From Pelagibacterales bacterium SAG-MED50 (GTDB lineage Bacteria > Pseudomonadota > Alphaproteobacteria > Pelagibacterales > Pelagibacteraceae), in contig JACWER010000003.1 of assembly GCA_014653385.1 (NCBI GenBank), positions 49,731 through 113,730 of the forward strand: a stretch of DNA of 64,000 nucleotides. Direction: 5' to 3'. Position numbers and translations under genes: made by a program. Positions 17,695 through 25,997 of the stretch are shown piece after piece. The notes under the pieces are model-generated. The model was not told the DNA's origin and did not search any database. It saw only the letters and a list, made by a program, of their open reading frames with translations. The stretch's first letter is position 1. Every line of letters begins with the position of its first letter.

Positions 17695-20229
17695 TTAATT
17701 AATTATTATATTAATAAGTTTATTTGGGATAAATATTTTTTTCTGAATTTTTTTGTTATTTAAATATTCACTTAATTTTACATCTTTCTTAATTTTATTT
17801 AATAAATAATCTTCATTAGTATCCTTTTGCATTTCAATAATTTTTCTTGTTTTACCATTGAATTGAACAATAAATTTAATTATATTTTCTTGTAAAATTT
17901 GTTCGTTTATACTTGGCCAAAAAATATTACCTGTAATATTTATTATCTCCATACATTCATTAGAAAAATGAGGAATCACAGGGTTTATAGATATTAAAAT
18001 TTTCTTATAATTTTCAATTAACTTTTCTTTTTCAACCTTATTTAAAATTGCTTTATTAAGAGCCGAATAAATCTCATGAATATTAGCAACTATTTTATTA
18101 TATGCAAAATTCTCAATGTTATAGGTAATTTCTTTTATAAATTTATTTGTTATTTTTTCTAAATCGTTATTTGAGTTAGATGGATGGTTAGCCTTGATTT
18201 CATTAACAATTTTTTGATTCAACACCCATAATTTCTGAATAAATTTATATGATGATTTAATTCCTTCATCTGACCATTGAACATCCTTTTCGGGTGGACT
18301 ATCAGAAAGAATAAATAATCTGACAGAATCAGCACCATAGTCTTTAATTATTTTTTCAGGATCTATAGTGTTTTTTTTTGATTTTGACATTGATTCTGAT
18401 GGACCAACTTTTATAAGTTCTTTAGTACCTTTAAGGAATTTTTTTCCATCTATAGTAACCAGCTCATCAGGACTAACCCAATTATTATTTTTATCTTTAT
18501 ATGTTTCATGGCAGACCATACCTTGAGTGAATAAACCATTAAAAGGTTCTTTCATATTAAAGGAATTATTTTGATCTGATAACGCATGCATAAAAAACCT
18601 TGAATATAGAAGATGAAGAATTGCATGTTCTATCCCACCAATATATTGGTCTACAGGCATCCAATATTTTACTTCGTCAGAATTAAAACCATAGTCATTT
18701 TTATGAGGTGAGCAAAATCTTAAAAAATACCATGAAGAGTCAACAAATGTGTCCAGTGTATCTGTTTCTCTGGTACATTTTTGTCCATTGATAATGACGT
18801 TTTTCCATTCTTTTACTTGATCAAGTGGATTTCCAGTAGAACTTAGTTGTTTTATTTGTGGTAACTCTACTGGTAGCATATCTTTTGGAATCTTAACTGG
18901 ATTATTATCTTTGTCATATGCAATTGGAATAGGACATCCCCAGTATCTTTGACGTGAGATACCCCAATCTTTTAATCTATAATTAGTTTTTTTTTGACCT
19001 ATATCATTTTTTTCCAAGTAATTAATTGTCTTAGAAATCGACTCATCTGGAACTTTAAGATTGTTTAAAAATTTTGAATTAAATAAATAACCAGATTCTG
19101 TAAAAGCTTTATCATTAATAACAAAATCTTTATCTTTTTTAGGTCTTACTACAGGCGTAACTTTTAATTTATATTTTTTTGCAAAATCTAAATCTCTTTG
19201 ATCGTGTGCAGGACAACCAAATACTGCACCCAATCCATAATCCATCAAAACAAAATTAGCAAAATAAACTGGTACTTTGACACTTTCATCCAAAGGATTA
19301 ATTGCCATCAAATCAGTTTTAAAACCCAGTTTATCAGCTGCCGCAATCGACTCTTCTGTTGTTCCAGTTTTGGAGCACTCTTTTTTAAATTTAATAAATT
19401 CTGGTTCGTTTGAATAAAATTTTGAAATGGGGTGGTCTACTGAAACTGCTAAAAAAGACATACCAAATAAGGTATCTGGCCTCGTAGTATAACATTTTAT
19501 CTCATCAATTTCTTTTTCTGACTCAATTTTGAACTTTATCTCACAGCCATAAGATTTCCCAATCCAATTTTTTTGCATGATTTTTACTTTATTGGGCCAC
19601 TCCTTAAGAGTGTCTAAACTTTCTAAAAGTTCTTTTGAAAATTTAGTAATTTTAAAAAACCATTGATTAAGTTTTTTTCTTTCGACAATTGCTCCTGATC
19701 GCCATCCCTTACCATCTATAACCTGTTCATTAGCTAGAACAGTTTCGTCTACAGGATCCCAATTTACATAACTTTCTTTTCTATAAACCAGTCCTTTATC
19801 ATAAAGTTCTAAAAAAAATTTCTGTTGGTGTTTATAGTAATCTGATGAACAAGTGGAGATTTCTTTATCCCAATCTATTGATAAACCAAGTTTCTTTAGC
19901 TGATTCTTCATTACTGAGATATTTTTTTCAGTCCATGTCTTTGGATCTAGTTTGTTTTGTCTTGCAGCATTCTCAGCTGGCATGCCAAAAGAGTCCCAAC
20001 CCATTGGATGAAGTACATTAAAATCTTGTAAAGTTTTGTATCTTGCTAATACGTCTCCAATTGTATAGTTTCTTACATGACCCATATGAATCTTTCCAGA
20101 TGGGTATGGGAACATTTCTAAACAATAAAATTTTTTTTTATTTTTATCTACTTTAGTGGAAAAAGTTTTATTGTTCTCCCAAAATTTTTGCCATTTTAAT
20201 TCTATTTCTTTAAAATTATATCTTTCCAC
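17695..20229 (-). CDS. leuS: Leucyl-tRNA synthetase
   Basis: Class I aminoacyl-tRNA synthetase charging tRNA-Leu. The 844 residues show P-Y-P-S-G-x-I-H-M-G-H (HIGH motif, near residue 42), the inserted CP1 editing domain with T-T-R-P-D-T-L-F-G near 248, [15 protein letters not shown] near 420, D-T-F-V-D-S-S-W-Y near 500 and M-S-K-S-K-K-N (KMSKS) near 619, followed by the anticodon-binding helical domain. Length is normal. The stop is followed within a base or two by lptE. Confidence 0.97.
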   Translation of the reverse strand: MERYNFKEIELKWQKFWENNKTFSTKVDKNKKKFYCLEMFPYPSGKIHMGHVRNYTIGDVLARYKTLQDFNVLHPMGWDSFGMPAENAARQNKLDPKTWTEKNISVMKNQLKKLGLSIDWDKEISTCSSDYYKHQQKFFLELYDKGLVYRKESYVNWDPVDETVLANEQVIDGKGWRSGAIVERKKLNQWFFKITKFSKELLESLDTLKEWPNKVKIMQKNWIGKSYGCEIKFKIESEKEIDEIKCYTTRPDTLFGMSFLAVSVDHPISKFYSNEPEFIKFKKECSKTGTTEESIAAADKLGFKTDLMAINPLDESVKVPVYFANFVLMDYGLGAVFGCPAHDQRDLDFAKKYKLKVTPVVRPKKDKDFVINDKAFTESGYLFNSKFLNNLKVPDESISKTINYLEKNDIGQKKTNYRLKDWGISRQRYWGCPIPIAYDKDNNPVKIPKDMLPVELPQIKQLSSTGNPLDQVKEWKNVIINGQKCTRETDTLDTFVDSSWYFLRFCSPHKNDYGFNSDEVKYWMPVDQYIGGIEHAILHLLYSRFFMHALSDQNNSFNMKEPFNGLFTQGMVCHETYKDKNNNWVSPDELVTIDGKKFLKGTKELIKVGPSESMSKSKKNTIDPEKIIKDYGADSVRLFILSDSPPEKDVQWSDEGIKSSYKFIQKLWVLNQKIVNEIKANHPSNSNNDLEKITNKFIKEITYNIENFAYNKIVANIHEIYSALNKAILNKVEKEKLIENYKKILISINPVIPHFSNECMEIINITGNIFWPSINEQILQENIIKFIVQFNGKTRKIIEMQKDTNEDYLLNKIKKDVKLSEYLNNKKIQKKIFIPNKLINIIIN

Positions 20230-20270
20230 AAAATTTATTATTAATTAAAAATATATTCTACCAAACTTAT

Positions 20271-20840
20271 TTAGTTTTTTTTTGGTTTGCTAGTCCACAT
20301 ATTATTTTTAGATTTTTTTGAGTCTATTTGTTTTTTATATATGGTTGCTTTTTTTAAAATCTCTTTTTTAAGTTCATCAACAATATTATTGTTTGAATCT
20401 ATATATTTACAATTCATTAAACTCATTTCACATCTTCTAGTAAAAACTTTTATATTTAAAGCATCTGATCTAATTTCGTTTGTGAGAAATCTAATTGATA
20501 TTTTGATACTTTCATTTTGATCATTTTCATTAGAATACCAGTCTGTAATAATAATCCCACCACTATAATTTACTGATGTAAGTGGCATAAAATCAATAAC
20601 ATCTAATGATGCTCTCCAAAGTTCATTAGAACTTGCAAATTCAAAAGTGCCCCCTTGATTTTTTCCAAGGTCCATTAATTTAAATCCACGACCTTCTTCT
20701 ATATTCTTTTTCACACGTTCTGCTGGGTCAGGTGAGCTTTTTCTCGCATCACCGCTTGGAAGTTTTCCATTACACCCAATTAATAAAAAGGAAAAAATTG
20801 TAATAAAACTAAGTATTTTAAGGTTTTTTGTTTTAGTCAT
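20271..20840 (-). CDS. DUF3576 family lipoprotein
   Basis: The open frame begins with a TTG at 20867, but the ATG at 20838-20840 gives a normal lipoprotein: M-T-K-T-K-N, a hydrophobic stretch and lipobox L-I-G-C around mature Cys23. The mature part contains the DUF3576 patterns L-W-R-A-S-L-D-V-I-D-F-M-P-L and G-G-I-I-I-T-D-W-Y, then a basic tail. Family members sit upstream of leuS in many Alphaproteobacteria, as here; no biochemical role is known. It probably resides in the periplasm attached to a membrane, perhaps linked to the LPS export gene lptE two genes on. Confidence 0.78.
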   Translation of the reverse strand: MTKTKNLKILSFITIFSFLLIGCNGKLPSGDARKSSPDPAERVKKNIEEGRGFKLMDLGKNQGGTFEFASSNELWRASLDVIDFMPLTSVNYSGGIIITDWYSNENDQNESIKISIRFLTNEIRSDALNIKVFTRRCEMSLMNCKYIDSNNNIVDELKKEILKKATIYKKQIDSKKSKNNMWTSKPKKN

Positions 20841-20944
20841 TTTGGTAATTTTCAAAATCTTATACAATAATTAGTAAATTTTACCTAAATTTATCAACAA
20901 ATCCTTATTATGTTGTAAAAATGCAACACTAAGTGTTTTTTTAA

Positions 20945-20950
20945 TATAAT
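20945..20950 (+). promoter_or_regulatory. Candidate -10 element of the porin promoter
   Basis: A perfect TATAAT lies 92 bases upstream of the porin ATG in a 201-base spacer. The hexamer 17 bases further upstream (TGCAAC, 20922-20927) is a poor -35 match. It lies in an interrupted palindrome GTTG-N8-CAAC (20912-20927) that could be an operator. The long leader implied (about 85 bases) would leave room for control of translation. Inference from sequence only. Confidence 0.4.
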
Positions 20951-21025
20951 TTCTAAAATTAAGAAAAATACCAAGCATTTATTGGATATAAAGCTTCTGT
21001 TTATTATTAATAATAACAATTTAAT

Positions 21026-21033
21026 AAAAGGAG
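21026..21033 (+). promoter_or_regulatory. Strong Shine-Dalgarno site of the porin gene
   Basis: AAAAGGAG stands 8 bases before the ATG at 21042. Such a full site is unusual in this window, where most genes show none. It decides the start: the longer open frame from a TTG at 20982 would place the signal peptide internally. Confidence 0.8.
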
Positions 21034-21041
21034 TAATTAAT

Positions 21042-22010
21042 ATGAACAATTTTAAAAAAATAGGTTTGACTGCTCTAGCAGCATCACTTGTTTCTGTATC
21101 AGCTAATGCTGGTTCATTAACAATTTCTGGTGCAGCATCAATGAATGTTGGTGGTTACAGCGGACAAGAACATGATGGAGGAGCTACTTTCTCTATGGGT
21201 AACCAAGTTACTATGTCTGGTTCAGGTGAATTAGATAATGGTATGAGTGTTTCTATCTCTTACCAATTAGATAACGCTGCTGGTGTATCGGGTCCATTTG
21301 ATGATCATTCAGTGACTGTAAGTTCTGATGACATGGGATCTTTAACTCTATATGGCCATGGTGGTGGTTCAGCTACTTCAGCTATGGATGCTACTGCAGC
21401 TGGTAATGTATGGGATACATTCGATGGTGCAAGAGGACAAGTAACTGCAGTTGGACACTCTAACTCAGCTCCAGGAAACAATTCACTAATGTACACTATG
21501 CCAACTATTATGGATGGTGTTGCTGTGAAACTTTCATACGAGCCACAACAATCTGGGAACACTATTGATTCTGGAATGGGTTACGCTGTAACTTATACTG
21601 GTGTTGAAGGTTTGACATTAGTTTACAGTGAGTCTGACGAAGTAGGAACAACATCTGATTTATCAGGTGATCAAACTGCATGGAAAGTATCTTATGCATA
21701 TGGTCCAGTAACTGCAACTATGACTCAATCTGAGTTTGATGTAGTAACTACTACTTCTGACCAAGATGTAACATCTGTAGCTGTTTCTTACACAATCTCT
21801 GATGAAATGTCAGTGACTTACGGTACAGAAACGATCGAGAGTACAAACTCTGGACACGTTGATGCTGAATACACAGTGTTAAAAGGTTCTTACACTTCAG
21901 GTGGAATGACTGTTTCAGCTCAAATGAAAGAAGCTGAAAACGTTGACCACTCTACGAATGCTAACGCAGACTTCGAATATTGGGGTCTAGGTCTTGCATT
22001 TGCATTCTAA
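21042..22010 (+). CDS. Major outer-membrane porin
   Basis: The 322-residue product has a clear Sec signal peptide (M-N-N-F-K-K, a hydrophobic run, cleavage after S-A-N-A) and a mature protein made of alternating-polarity strands rich in Gly, Ser, Thr and Tyr. It ends in L-G-L-A-F-A-F, an aromatic C-terminal residue as required for beta-barrel assembly. It resembles the Gram-negative porin family used for passive uptake of small solutes. Codon use is richer in G and C than in neighbours, with a strong ribosome binding site and its own terminator. Together these suggest a very highly expressed monocistronic gene. Confidence 0.88.
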   Translation: MNNFKKIGLTALAASLVSVSANAGSLTISGAASMNVGGYSGQEHDGGATFSMGNQVTMSGSGELDNGMSVSISYQLDNAAGVSGPFDDHSVTVSSDDMGSLTLYGHGGGSATSAMDATAAGNVWDTFDGARGQVTAVGHSNSAPGNNSLMYTMPTIMDGVAVKLSYEPQQSGNTIDSGMGYAVTYTGVEGLTLVYSESDEVGTTSDLSGDQTAWKVSYAYGPVTATMTQSEFDVVTTTSDQDVTSVAVSYTISDEMSVTYGTETIESTNSGHVDAEYTVLKGSYTSGGMTVSAQMKEAENVDHSTNANADFEYWGLGLAFAF

Positions 22011-22033
22011 TTAATTTAGATACAAAATATATT

Positions 22034-22068
22034 AAAGGGCCCCTTTTTAGGGGCCTTTTTTTTATTCA
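22034..22068 (+). terminator. Rho-independent terminator of the porin gene
   Basis: An 11-bp stem (AAAGGGCCCCT at 22034-22044 pairing with AGGGGCCTTTT at 22049-22059, one G-T pair) with a TTTT loop runs into a T tract. It is among the strongest hairpins in the window, starts 23 bases after the porin stop, and overlaps the end of the convergent ThiE-like gene. Confidence 0.9.
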
Positions 22069-22574
22069 AAATAAGATATTCCAGCAAAATCAGATTGATC
22101 TAAAAGAAAAAGTTTTTTTTTATTATTGCTTGAAATTCCACCAAGGATAACAATATTTTTTTTAGTTAACTTAGAGAGTAACTTAAATCTATTTATTCCT
22201 AAAAAATTTTTATTTCTTTTAAACAAAGAGGATAAAAAAATCCTTGTTACATTTTGATTTTCTTTTATTCTAATTTCTTTAAGATTGTGAGCTGATCCAA
22301 CAATTTTGAAATTTCTTTTATAAGAGTACGCTAAATGTTTTAAACTCTTATTAAAAGATGGAATATAAGCACCGTCTAAATTAAGCTTTATTGCTAATCT
22401 TATATTATTTGATAAATAGAATTTAATTGATTTTTTTTTACAATATTTTTTGATTTTTAGAATGAGAGAGGGATCTATTTTTGTTGAATAGTTCCTATAA
22501 ATTATAGTCGTTTGTTTATCTTGTTTATCGATATTATTTGTGTCAAATTTATTAATAAAGTAATATTTTATCAT
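22062..22574 (-). CDS. Divergent ThiE/TenI-like protein
   Basis: A roughly 170-residue protein with the outline of thiamine-phosphate synthase: Y-R-N-Y-S-T-K near residue 27, F-Y-L-S-N-N-x-x-x-A-I-K-L-N-L-D-G-A-Y near 50, G-S-A-H-N near 92 and V-I-L-G-G-I-S near 148. In ThiE the middle segment normally reads N-D-x-x-x-x-A-x-x-x-x-A-D-G-V-H-L-G-Q and the next G-x-S-x-H; both are altered here, so catalysis is doubtful. The frame could start at an upstream ATG (22589) that would overlap yggS; the paired ATGs at 22577 and 22574 are likelier. Confidence 0.6.
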   Translation of the reverse strand: MIKYYFINKFDTNNIDKQDKQTTIIYRNYSTKIDPSLILKIKKYCKKKSIKFYLSNNIRLAIKLNLDGAYIPSFNKSLKHLAYSYKRNFKIVGSAHNLKEIRIKENQNVTRIFLSSLFKRNKNFLGINRFKLLSKLTKKNIVILGGISSNNKKKLFLLDQSDFAGISYFE

Positions 22575-22583
22575 CATATTTAT

Positions 22584-23243
22584 ATGCATAACACTGTTAA
22601 AAATTTATTAGACATCGATAATAATATTAAAGTTTATCTTAATAAATTAAATATAAATAATAATCCTAAAATTGTTGCGGTATCCAAGACTTTTAAAATC
22701 GATAAAATTTTACCCCTTATAGAGTATGGGCATGTAGATTATGGTGAAAATAAAGTCCAGGAGGCAGTTGAAAAATGGACAGAGATCAAAAAAATAAATT
22801 CTAAAGTAAGATTGCATATGATTGGAAAGCTACAAACCAATAAAGTAAAATTTGCAGTTCAAATATTTGACTATATCCACTCAGTAGATAGTGAAAAACT
22901 TGCAAAAAAAATTGCAGACGAACAAAATAAAATAAATAAAAAAATTAAAATATTTTTACAGGTTAATATTGGTGATGAAAATCAAAAATCAGGTATTAAC
23001 AAAAATGATGTGAAACAACTAGTTTCTTATTGTAAAGAAATTGATTTAGATTTAATCGGCTTGATGTGTATCCCTCCAGCAAATATTGATCCAGAAGTTT
23101 ATTTCGAGGAGATGAATAAATTAAATAAAACTTTAGAACTTTCTGAATTAAGTATGGGTATGTCTTCAGATTTTCTTTTAGCTGCTAAACACCTCTCAAC
23201 ATATGTTAGAGTTGGATCTAGTATTTTTGGTCAGAGGTTCTAA
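22584..23243 (+). CDS. yggS: PLP homeostasis protein, YggS family
   Basis: Pyridoxal-phosphate-binding protein without known enzyme activity, affecting vitamin B6 and amino-acid balance. The 219 residues show the PLP-lysine segment I-V-A-V-S-K-T-F near residue 35, Y-G-E-N-K-V-Q-E, H-M-I-G-K-L-Q-T-N-K near 83, the S-M-G-M-S-S-D-F motif near 190 and the closing V-R-V-G-S-S-I-F-G. The start chosen is the ATG at 22584, where the family N-terminus begins; the longer frame from 22512 would run inside the divergent gene. It ends 4 bases into the convergent transpeptidase gene. Confidence 0.92.
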   Translation: MHNTVKNLLDIDNNIKVYLNKLNINNNPKIVAVSKTFKIDKILPLIEYGHVDYGENKVQEAVEKWTEIKKINSKVRLHMIGKLQTNKVKFAVQIFDYIHSVDSEKLAKKIADEQNKINKKIKIFLQVNIGDENQKSGINKNDVKQLVSYCKEIDLDLIGLMCIPPANIDPEVYFEEMNKLNKTLELSELSMGMSSDFLLAAKHLSTYVRVGSSIFGQRF

Positions 23244-23734
23244 TAAATTTTTATTTTTGAATTTTTTTTAATTAATTTAAGCATAATCAAAAAATCTTTT
23301 TCTTTTAAAGCAATACAACCAGCAGTGGGTTTGTAATCTCTAGTTAAGTGAATAAAAATACAACTACCTAAACCAGTAATAGGTTTGTTAAAGTTGTATT
23401 TAATTGGAATTAGGAAATCATATTTATGATCTTTTCTTTTTAATTTTTCATGTTTAATATTTTTTTCTAGCTTAAAAAGTTTGTTATATTTTTTTGGAAA
23501 TCGAACATCATCGCACCAACCCATATCTTTTTCAATTTCGGTACATTTTAACAAAGTTAATGGTTTTTCTTTACGATCTTTCCTAAAATAGAGGTTTTCA
23601 ATGTTATAAGTTCCTTTAGGTGTTTTTTTATCTCCCTCTTCCTTATTCCTTGTTGAACCATTTTTACCAATACAACACTTAAATTTAAATTCATCTATTT
23701 GAAGAGTGTGTTTATTTTTTACAAAAATTGTCAT
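23240..23734 (-). CDS. L,D-transpeptidase (YkuD) family protein
   Basis: The 164-residue protein carries the YkuD active-site pattern: His129 and catalytic Cys140 in I-H-L-T-R-D-Y-K-P-T-A-G-C-I-A-L (family: H-G-x...S-x-G-C-I). It also has the early G-K-x-G-x-x-x-x-K-x-x-G-D-x-x-T-P-x-G-x-Y region around residues 23-43. Such enzymes make 3-3 peptidoglycan crosslinks or attach proteins to the wall. No signal peptide is visible, so its route to the periplasm or its exact role is open. The start lies 12 bases from the divergent regulator gene. Confidence 0.8.
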   Translation of the reverse strand: MTIFVKNKHTLQIDEFKFKCCIGKNGSTRNKEEGDKKTPKGTYNIENLYFRKDRKEKPLTLLKCTEIEKDMGWCDDVRFPKKYNKLFKLEKNIKHEKLKRKDHKYDFLIPIKYNFNKPITGLGSCIFIHLTRDYKPTAGCIALKEKDFLIMLKLIKKNSKIKIY

Positions 23735-23746
23735 ATTCTATTTTCT

Positions 23747-24310
23747 ATGAGCATACAGAATTTAATAATATATAAGTTTACCCCATTATTTCGAATTCTT
23801 GAAGAGCTTGCTTTAGACTTAAATTTTAAGATCATTTTTGCTGATAAAGAGAAATCTCTAAAAGATAAAGTAAAAAATCTTAATAATTATTTAATTATAT
23901 CTGATAAAAAATATGCAGACATTGGTGATCAATTTGTTTTAAACAATATACCTATTAATATTTTTAAATTAATGGAAAAGATAAATATTGAATTTTTAAA
24001 ATTGCAATTTAATAGCCAGTCAGAAGTAAAAATAAACAATTATACTATAGATCTTAATTCAAGAGAAATACAGATAAACAATATCAAGCTTAAGTTGACT
24101 GAAAAAGAAATTAATACAATTAGTTATTTATCAAAATCAAGCAAGCCAGTTAGAGTTGATGAATTACAGGAAAAGGTGTGGAGATATCAATCTGGTATAG
24201 AAACTCATACCGTTGAAACTCATATTTATCGATTAAGAAAAAAATTTTTAAATACTTTTAATGATAATGAATTTATTATTAGTAAAAAAAATGGCTATCA
24301 AATTAAATAA
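23747..24310 (+). CDS. OmpR/PhoB-type winged-helix regulator with degenerate receiver
   Basis: The 187-residue protein ends in a Trans_reg_C winged-helix domain (about residues 95-187): an I-D-L-N-S-R-E-I strand, K-L-T-E-K-E-I-N-T-I-S-Y-L, then the recognition region V-E-T-H-I-Y-R-L-R-K-K and wing K-K-N-G-Y-Q-I-K. The first 90 residues are about the size of a receiver domain, but I see no convincing acidic pocket and phospho-acceptor Asp followed by P-G or K, so it may work without phosphorylation. The ATG at 23747 is preferred over 23699, which would overlap the divergent transpeptidase. It overlaps the small ArfA-like gene by 20 bases. Confidence 0.78.
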   Translation: MSIQNLIIYKFTPLFRILEELALDLNFKIIFADKEKSLKDKVKNLNNYLIISDKKYADIGDQFVLNNIPINIFKLMEKINIEFLKLQFNSQSEVKINNYTIDLNSREIQINNIKLKLTEKEINTISYLSKSSKPVRVDELQEKVWRYQSGIETHTVETHIYRLRKKFLNTFNDNEFIISKKNGYQIK

Positions 24311-24410
24311 AAAAAACCCAATAACTAAAGACCTATTCACAAAAAAGTATAAACCAAAAATAGTTAAGCCTAAAAAGGGTAAGGGAAGTTTTAAAAGAAA
24401 AAAAAATTAA
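24291..24410 (+). CDS. arfA: ArfA-like alternative ribosome-rescue factor, 39 residues
   Basis: A small, very basic frame (17 Lys or Arg of 39) starting with ATG inside the end of the regulator gene in another frame. Its second half, K-P-K-K-G-K-G-S-F-K-R-K-K, closely resembles the conserved K-K-G-K-G-S-Y-M-R-K of E. coli ArfA, preceded at similar distance by D-L-F (E. coli D-P-L-F). ArfA enters ribosomes stalled on stop-less mRNA and recruits RF2. The protein ends just after the motif, matching the active truncated form of E. coli ArfA. It ends 2 bases before the convergent kinase gene. Family call from motif only. Confidence 0.62.
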   Translation: MAIKLNKKNPITKDLFTKKYKPKIVKPKKGKGSFKRKKN

Positions 24411-24412
24411 GC

Positions 24413-25342
24413 TTAAAGTCTCGCCCCAATTTGTTGGATTACTTTTGATGACATTTCGGTAGCTTTTTTTAGACACTCTTTTATTGATAATTTATTAATG
24501 TATCCATGTAGGAATCCAGCAGCAAAAAGATCACCAGCACCTGTAAGGTCGACAATTTTTAGATTTTTTTGTATGTCACTTTCAAAAATTTCTTCACCAT
24601 TAACAGCAACGGCTCCTTTCTCGCCTCTAGTAACAACCACCAACTTATTAAGTTGTTTTGAAAAGTTTATAACTTCTTCGAAATTTTTTGCTTCAATTAA
24701 AGATGTAATTTCTTGCTCATTGGCAAAAGTTATATCCAATTTATTTTTCACTAATTCTAAGAAATGAGGTTTATGTCTATCTACACAGAACTGATCAGAG
24801 AGTGACATGGCTACTTGGTTTGCACTATTAATTGCTTTATTAAAGGCTTTCTTGGGCTCTCCCTCATCCCACAAGTAACCCTCTAAAAATATCATGTCAC
24901 TTTTTTTAATTACATTGGAGTCAACATCGTTTTCATTAATTTTTCCTGCAGTTCCTAAGAAAGTACACATTGTCCTTTCTGAGTCTGGAGTGACCAATAT
25001 TAAACAAGTACCTGTTGGTAATTCTTCTTTTTTTTTAGAATAAAAGTATTGCACATTTTCTTTTTTTAATCCTTCTTCGTATTTGCTACCAAATTCATCA
25101 TCAGAAACTTTTCCTATAAAACCAACTTTTTCTCCAAGTTGAGATATACCTACTATTGAGTTTGCTACTGATCCTCCAGAAACAGTTTTTTCAATTTTAA
25201 GATTTGTTAATAAATTTTTGAATTCATTTTCATCAAAAAATAATTTCATTGTGCTCTTAGCAAGATTATTTTTAATAATAAAATCATCGTCAACTTTACA
25301 AATGACGTCTACAATTGCGTTTCCTATCCCTAAAATTCTCAT
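24413..25342 (-). CDS. PfkB-family sugar or nucleoside kinase (adenosine kinase-like)
   Basis: The 309-residue kinase has the PfkB layout: an N-terminal G-I-G-N-A-I-V-D, G-G-S-V-A-N-S near residue 57, G-F-I-G-K-V-S-D-D near 75, and the C-terminal signature D-L-T-G-A-G-D-L-F-A-A-G-F with catalytic Asp near 269. The G-N-A-I-V-D and S-D-D-E-F-G features are closest to bacterial proteins annotated as adenosine kinase, which would salvage adenosine to AMP; other sugars cannot be excluded. It starts one base after the nth stop. Confidence 0.82.
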   Translation of the reverse strand: MRILGIGNAIVDVICKVDDDFIIKNNLAKSTMKLFFDENEFKNLLTNLKIEKTVSGGSVANSIVGISQLGEKVGFIGKVSDDEFGSKYEEGLKKENVQYFYSKKKEELPTGTCLILVTPDSERTMCTFLGTAGKINENDVDSNVIKKSDMIFLEGYLWDEGEPKKAFNKAINSANQVAMSLSDQFCVDRHKPHFLELVKNKLDITFANEQEITSLIEAKNFEEVINFSKQLNKLVVVTRGEKGAVAVNGEEIFESDIQKNLKIVDLTGAGDLFAAGFLHGYINKLSIKECLKKATEMSSKVIQQIGARL

Positions 25343-25343
25343 G

Positions 25344-25997
25344 TTAAGCCTTTTTTGTAATAACAGGTTTTTTTCTATTTGGATAGCAAGTAGTACATAT
25401 TTTACAAGTTAAACCATAACAATCTCTTGCTTTACAGTACTCTCTTCCATAAAAAATTATTTGTAGATGAAGTTTAGACCACGTTATTTTTGGAAAAATT
25501 CTCTTTAAATCTTTTTCAGTTTGAATAACATTTTTTCCATTAGTTAATCCCCATCTTTGTGCAAGTCTATGAATGTGCGTATCGACTGCAAAGGCTGGAT
25601 GCCCAAAACCTTGAGACATCACTACACTAGCTGTTTTGTGGCCTACACCAGGTAGTTTTTCAAGCTCTTCAAAGGTTTTAGGCACCTTTCCCTTGTGTTT
25701 TTTTAAAACTTGTTTTGACATCAAATAAATACTTTTTGCCTTTATTCTAAAAATCCCAATTTTTTTGATTAATTTTTCAATTTTTTTTCTTCCTAATTTT
25801 ACAAAGTGTTCAGGCTTGAAGTATTTTGGATATATATTTTTTGTAACATTATTTACATTCACATCTGTGCACTGTGCAGAAAGAAGAACAGAAATTAATA
25901 GTGTGAACGTATTTTTGCTTTTTAGAGGAACTGGAGCTTTAGGATAAATTTTATTTAATATTTTTATTATTAATTTTGCCTTTTGTTTTTCATTCAT
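25344..25997 (-). CDS. nth: Endonuclease III, with unusual cysteine spacing
   Basis: Base-excision DNA glycosylase/AP lyase for oxidised pyrimidines. The 217 residues have the helix-hairpin-helix L-P-G-V-G-H-K with catalytic Lys121 and catalytic Asp139 in V-D-T-H-I-H-R-L. The C-terminal cluster region has cysteines at 188, 193, 198, 201 and 204, giving C-x4-C-x4-C-x2-C-x2-C rather than the usual C-x6-C-x2-C-x5-C. A 4Fe-4S cluster remains possible with four of the five. The gene lies one base after the dapB stop. Confidence 0.93.
   Translation of the reverse strand: MNEKQKAKLIIKILNKIYPKAPVPLKSKNTFTLLISVLLSAQCTDVNVNNVTKNIYPKYFKPEHFVKLGRKKIEKLIKKIGIFRIKAKSIYLMSKQVLKKHKGKVPKTFEELEKLPGVGHKTASVVMSQGFGHPAFAVDTHIHRLAQRWGLTNGKNVIQTEKDLKRIFPKITWSKLHLQIIFYGREYCKARDCYGLTCKICTTCYPNRKKPVITKKA

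Noticed and set aside
20982..21041. 20 extra N-terminal residues on the porin
   Set aside because: They start with TTG and would bury the signal peptide; AAAAGGAG precedes the ATG at 21042.
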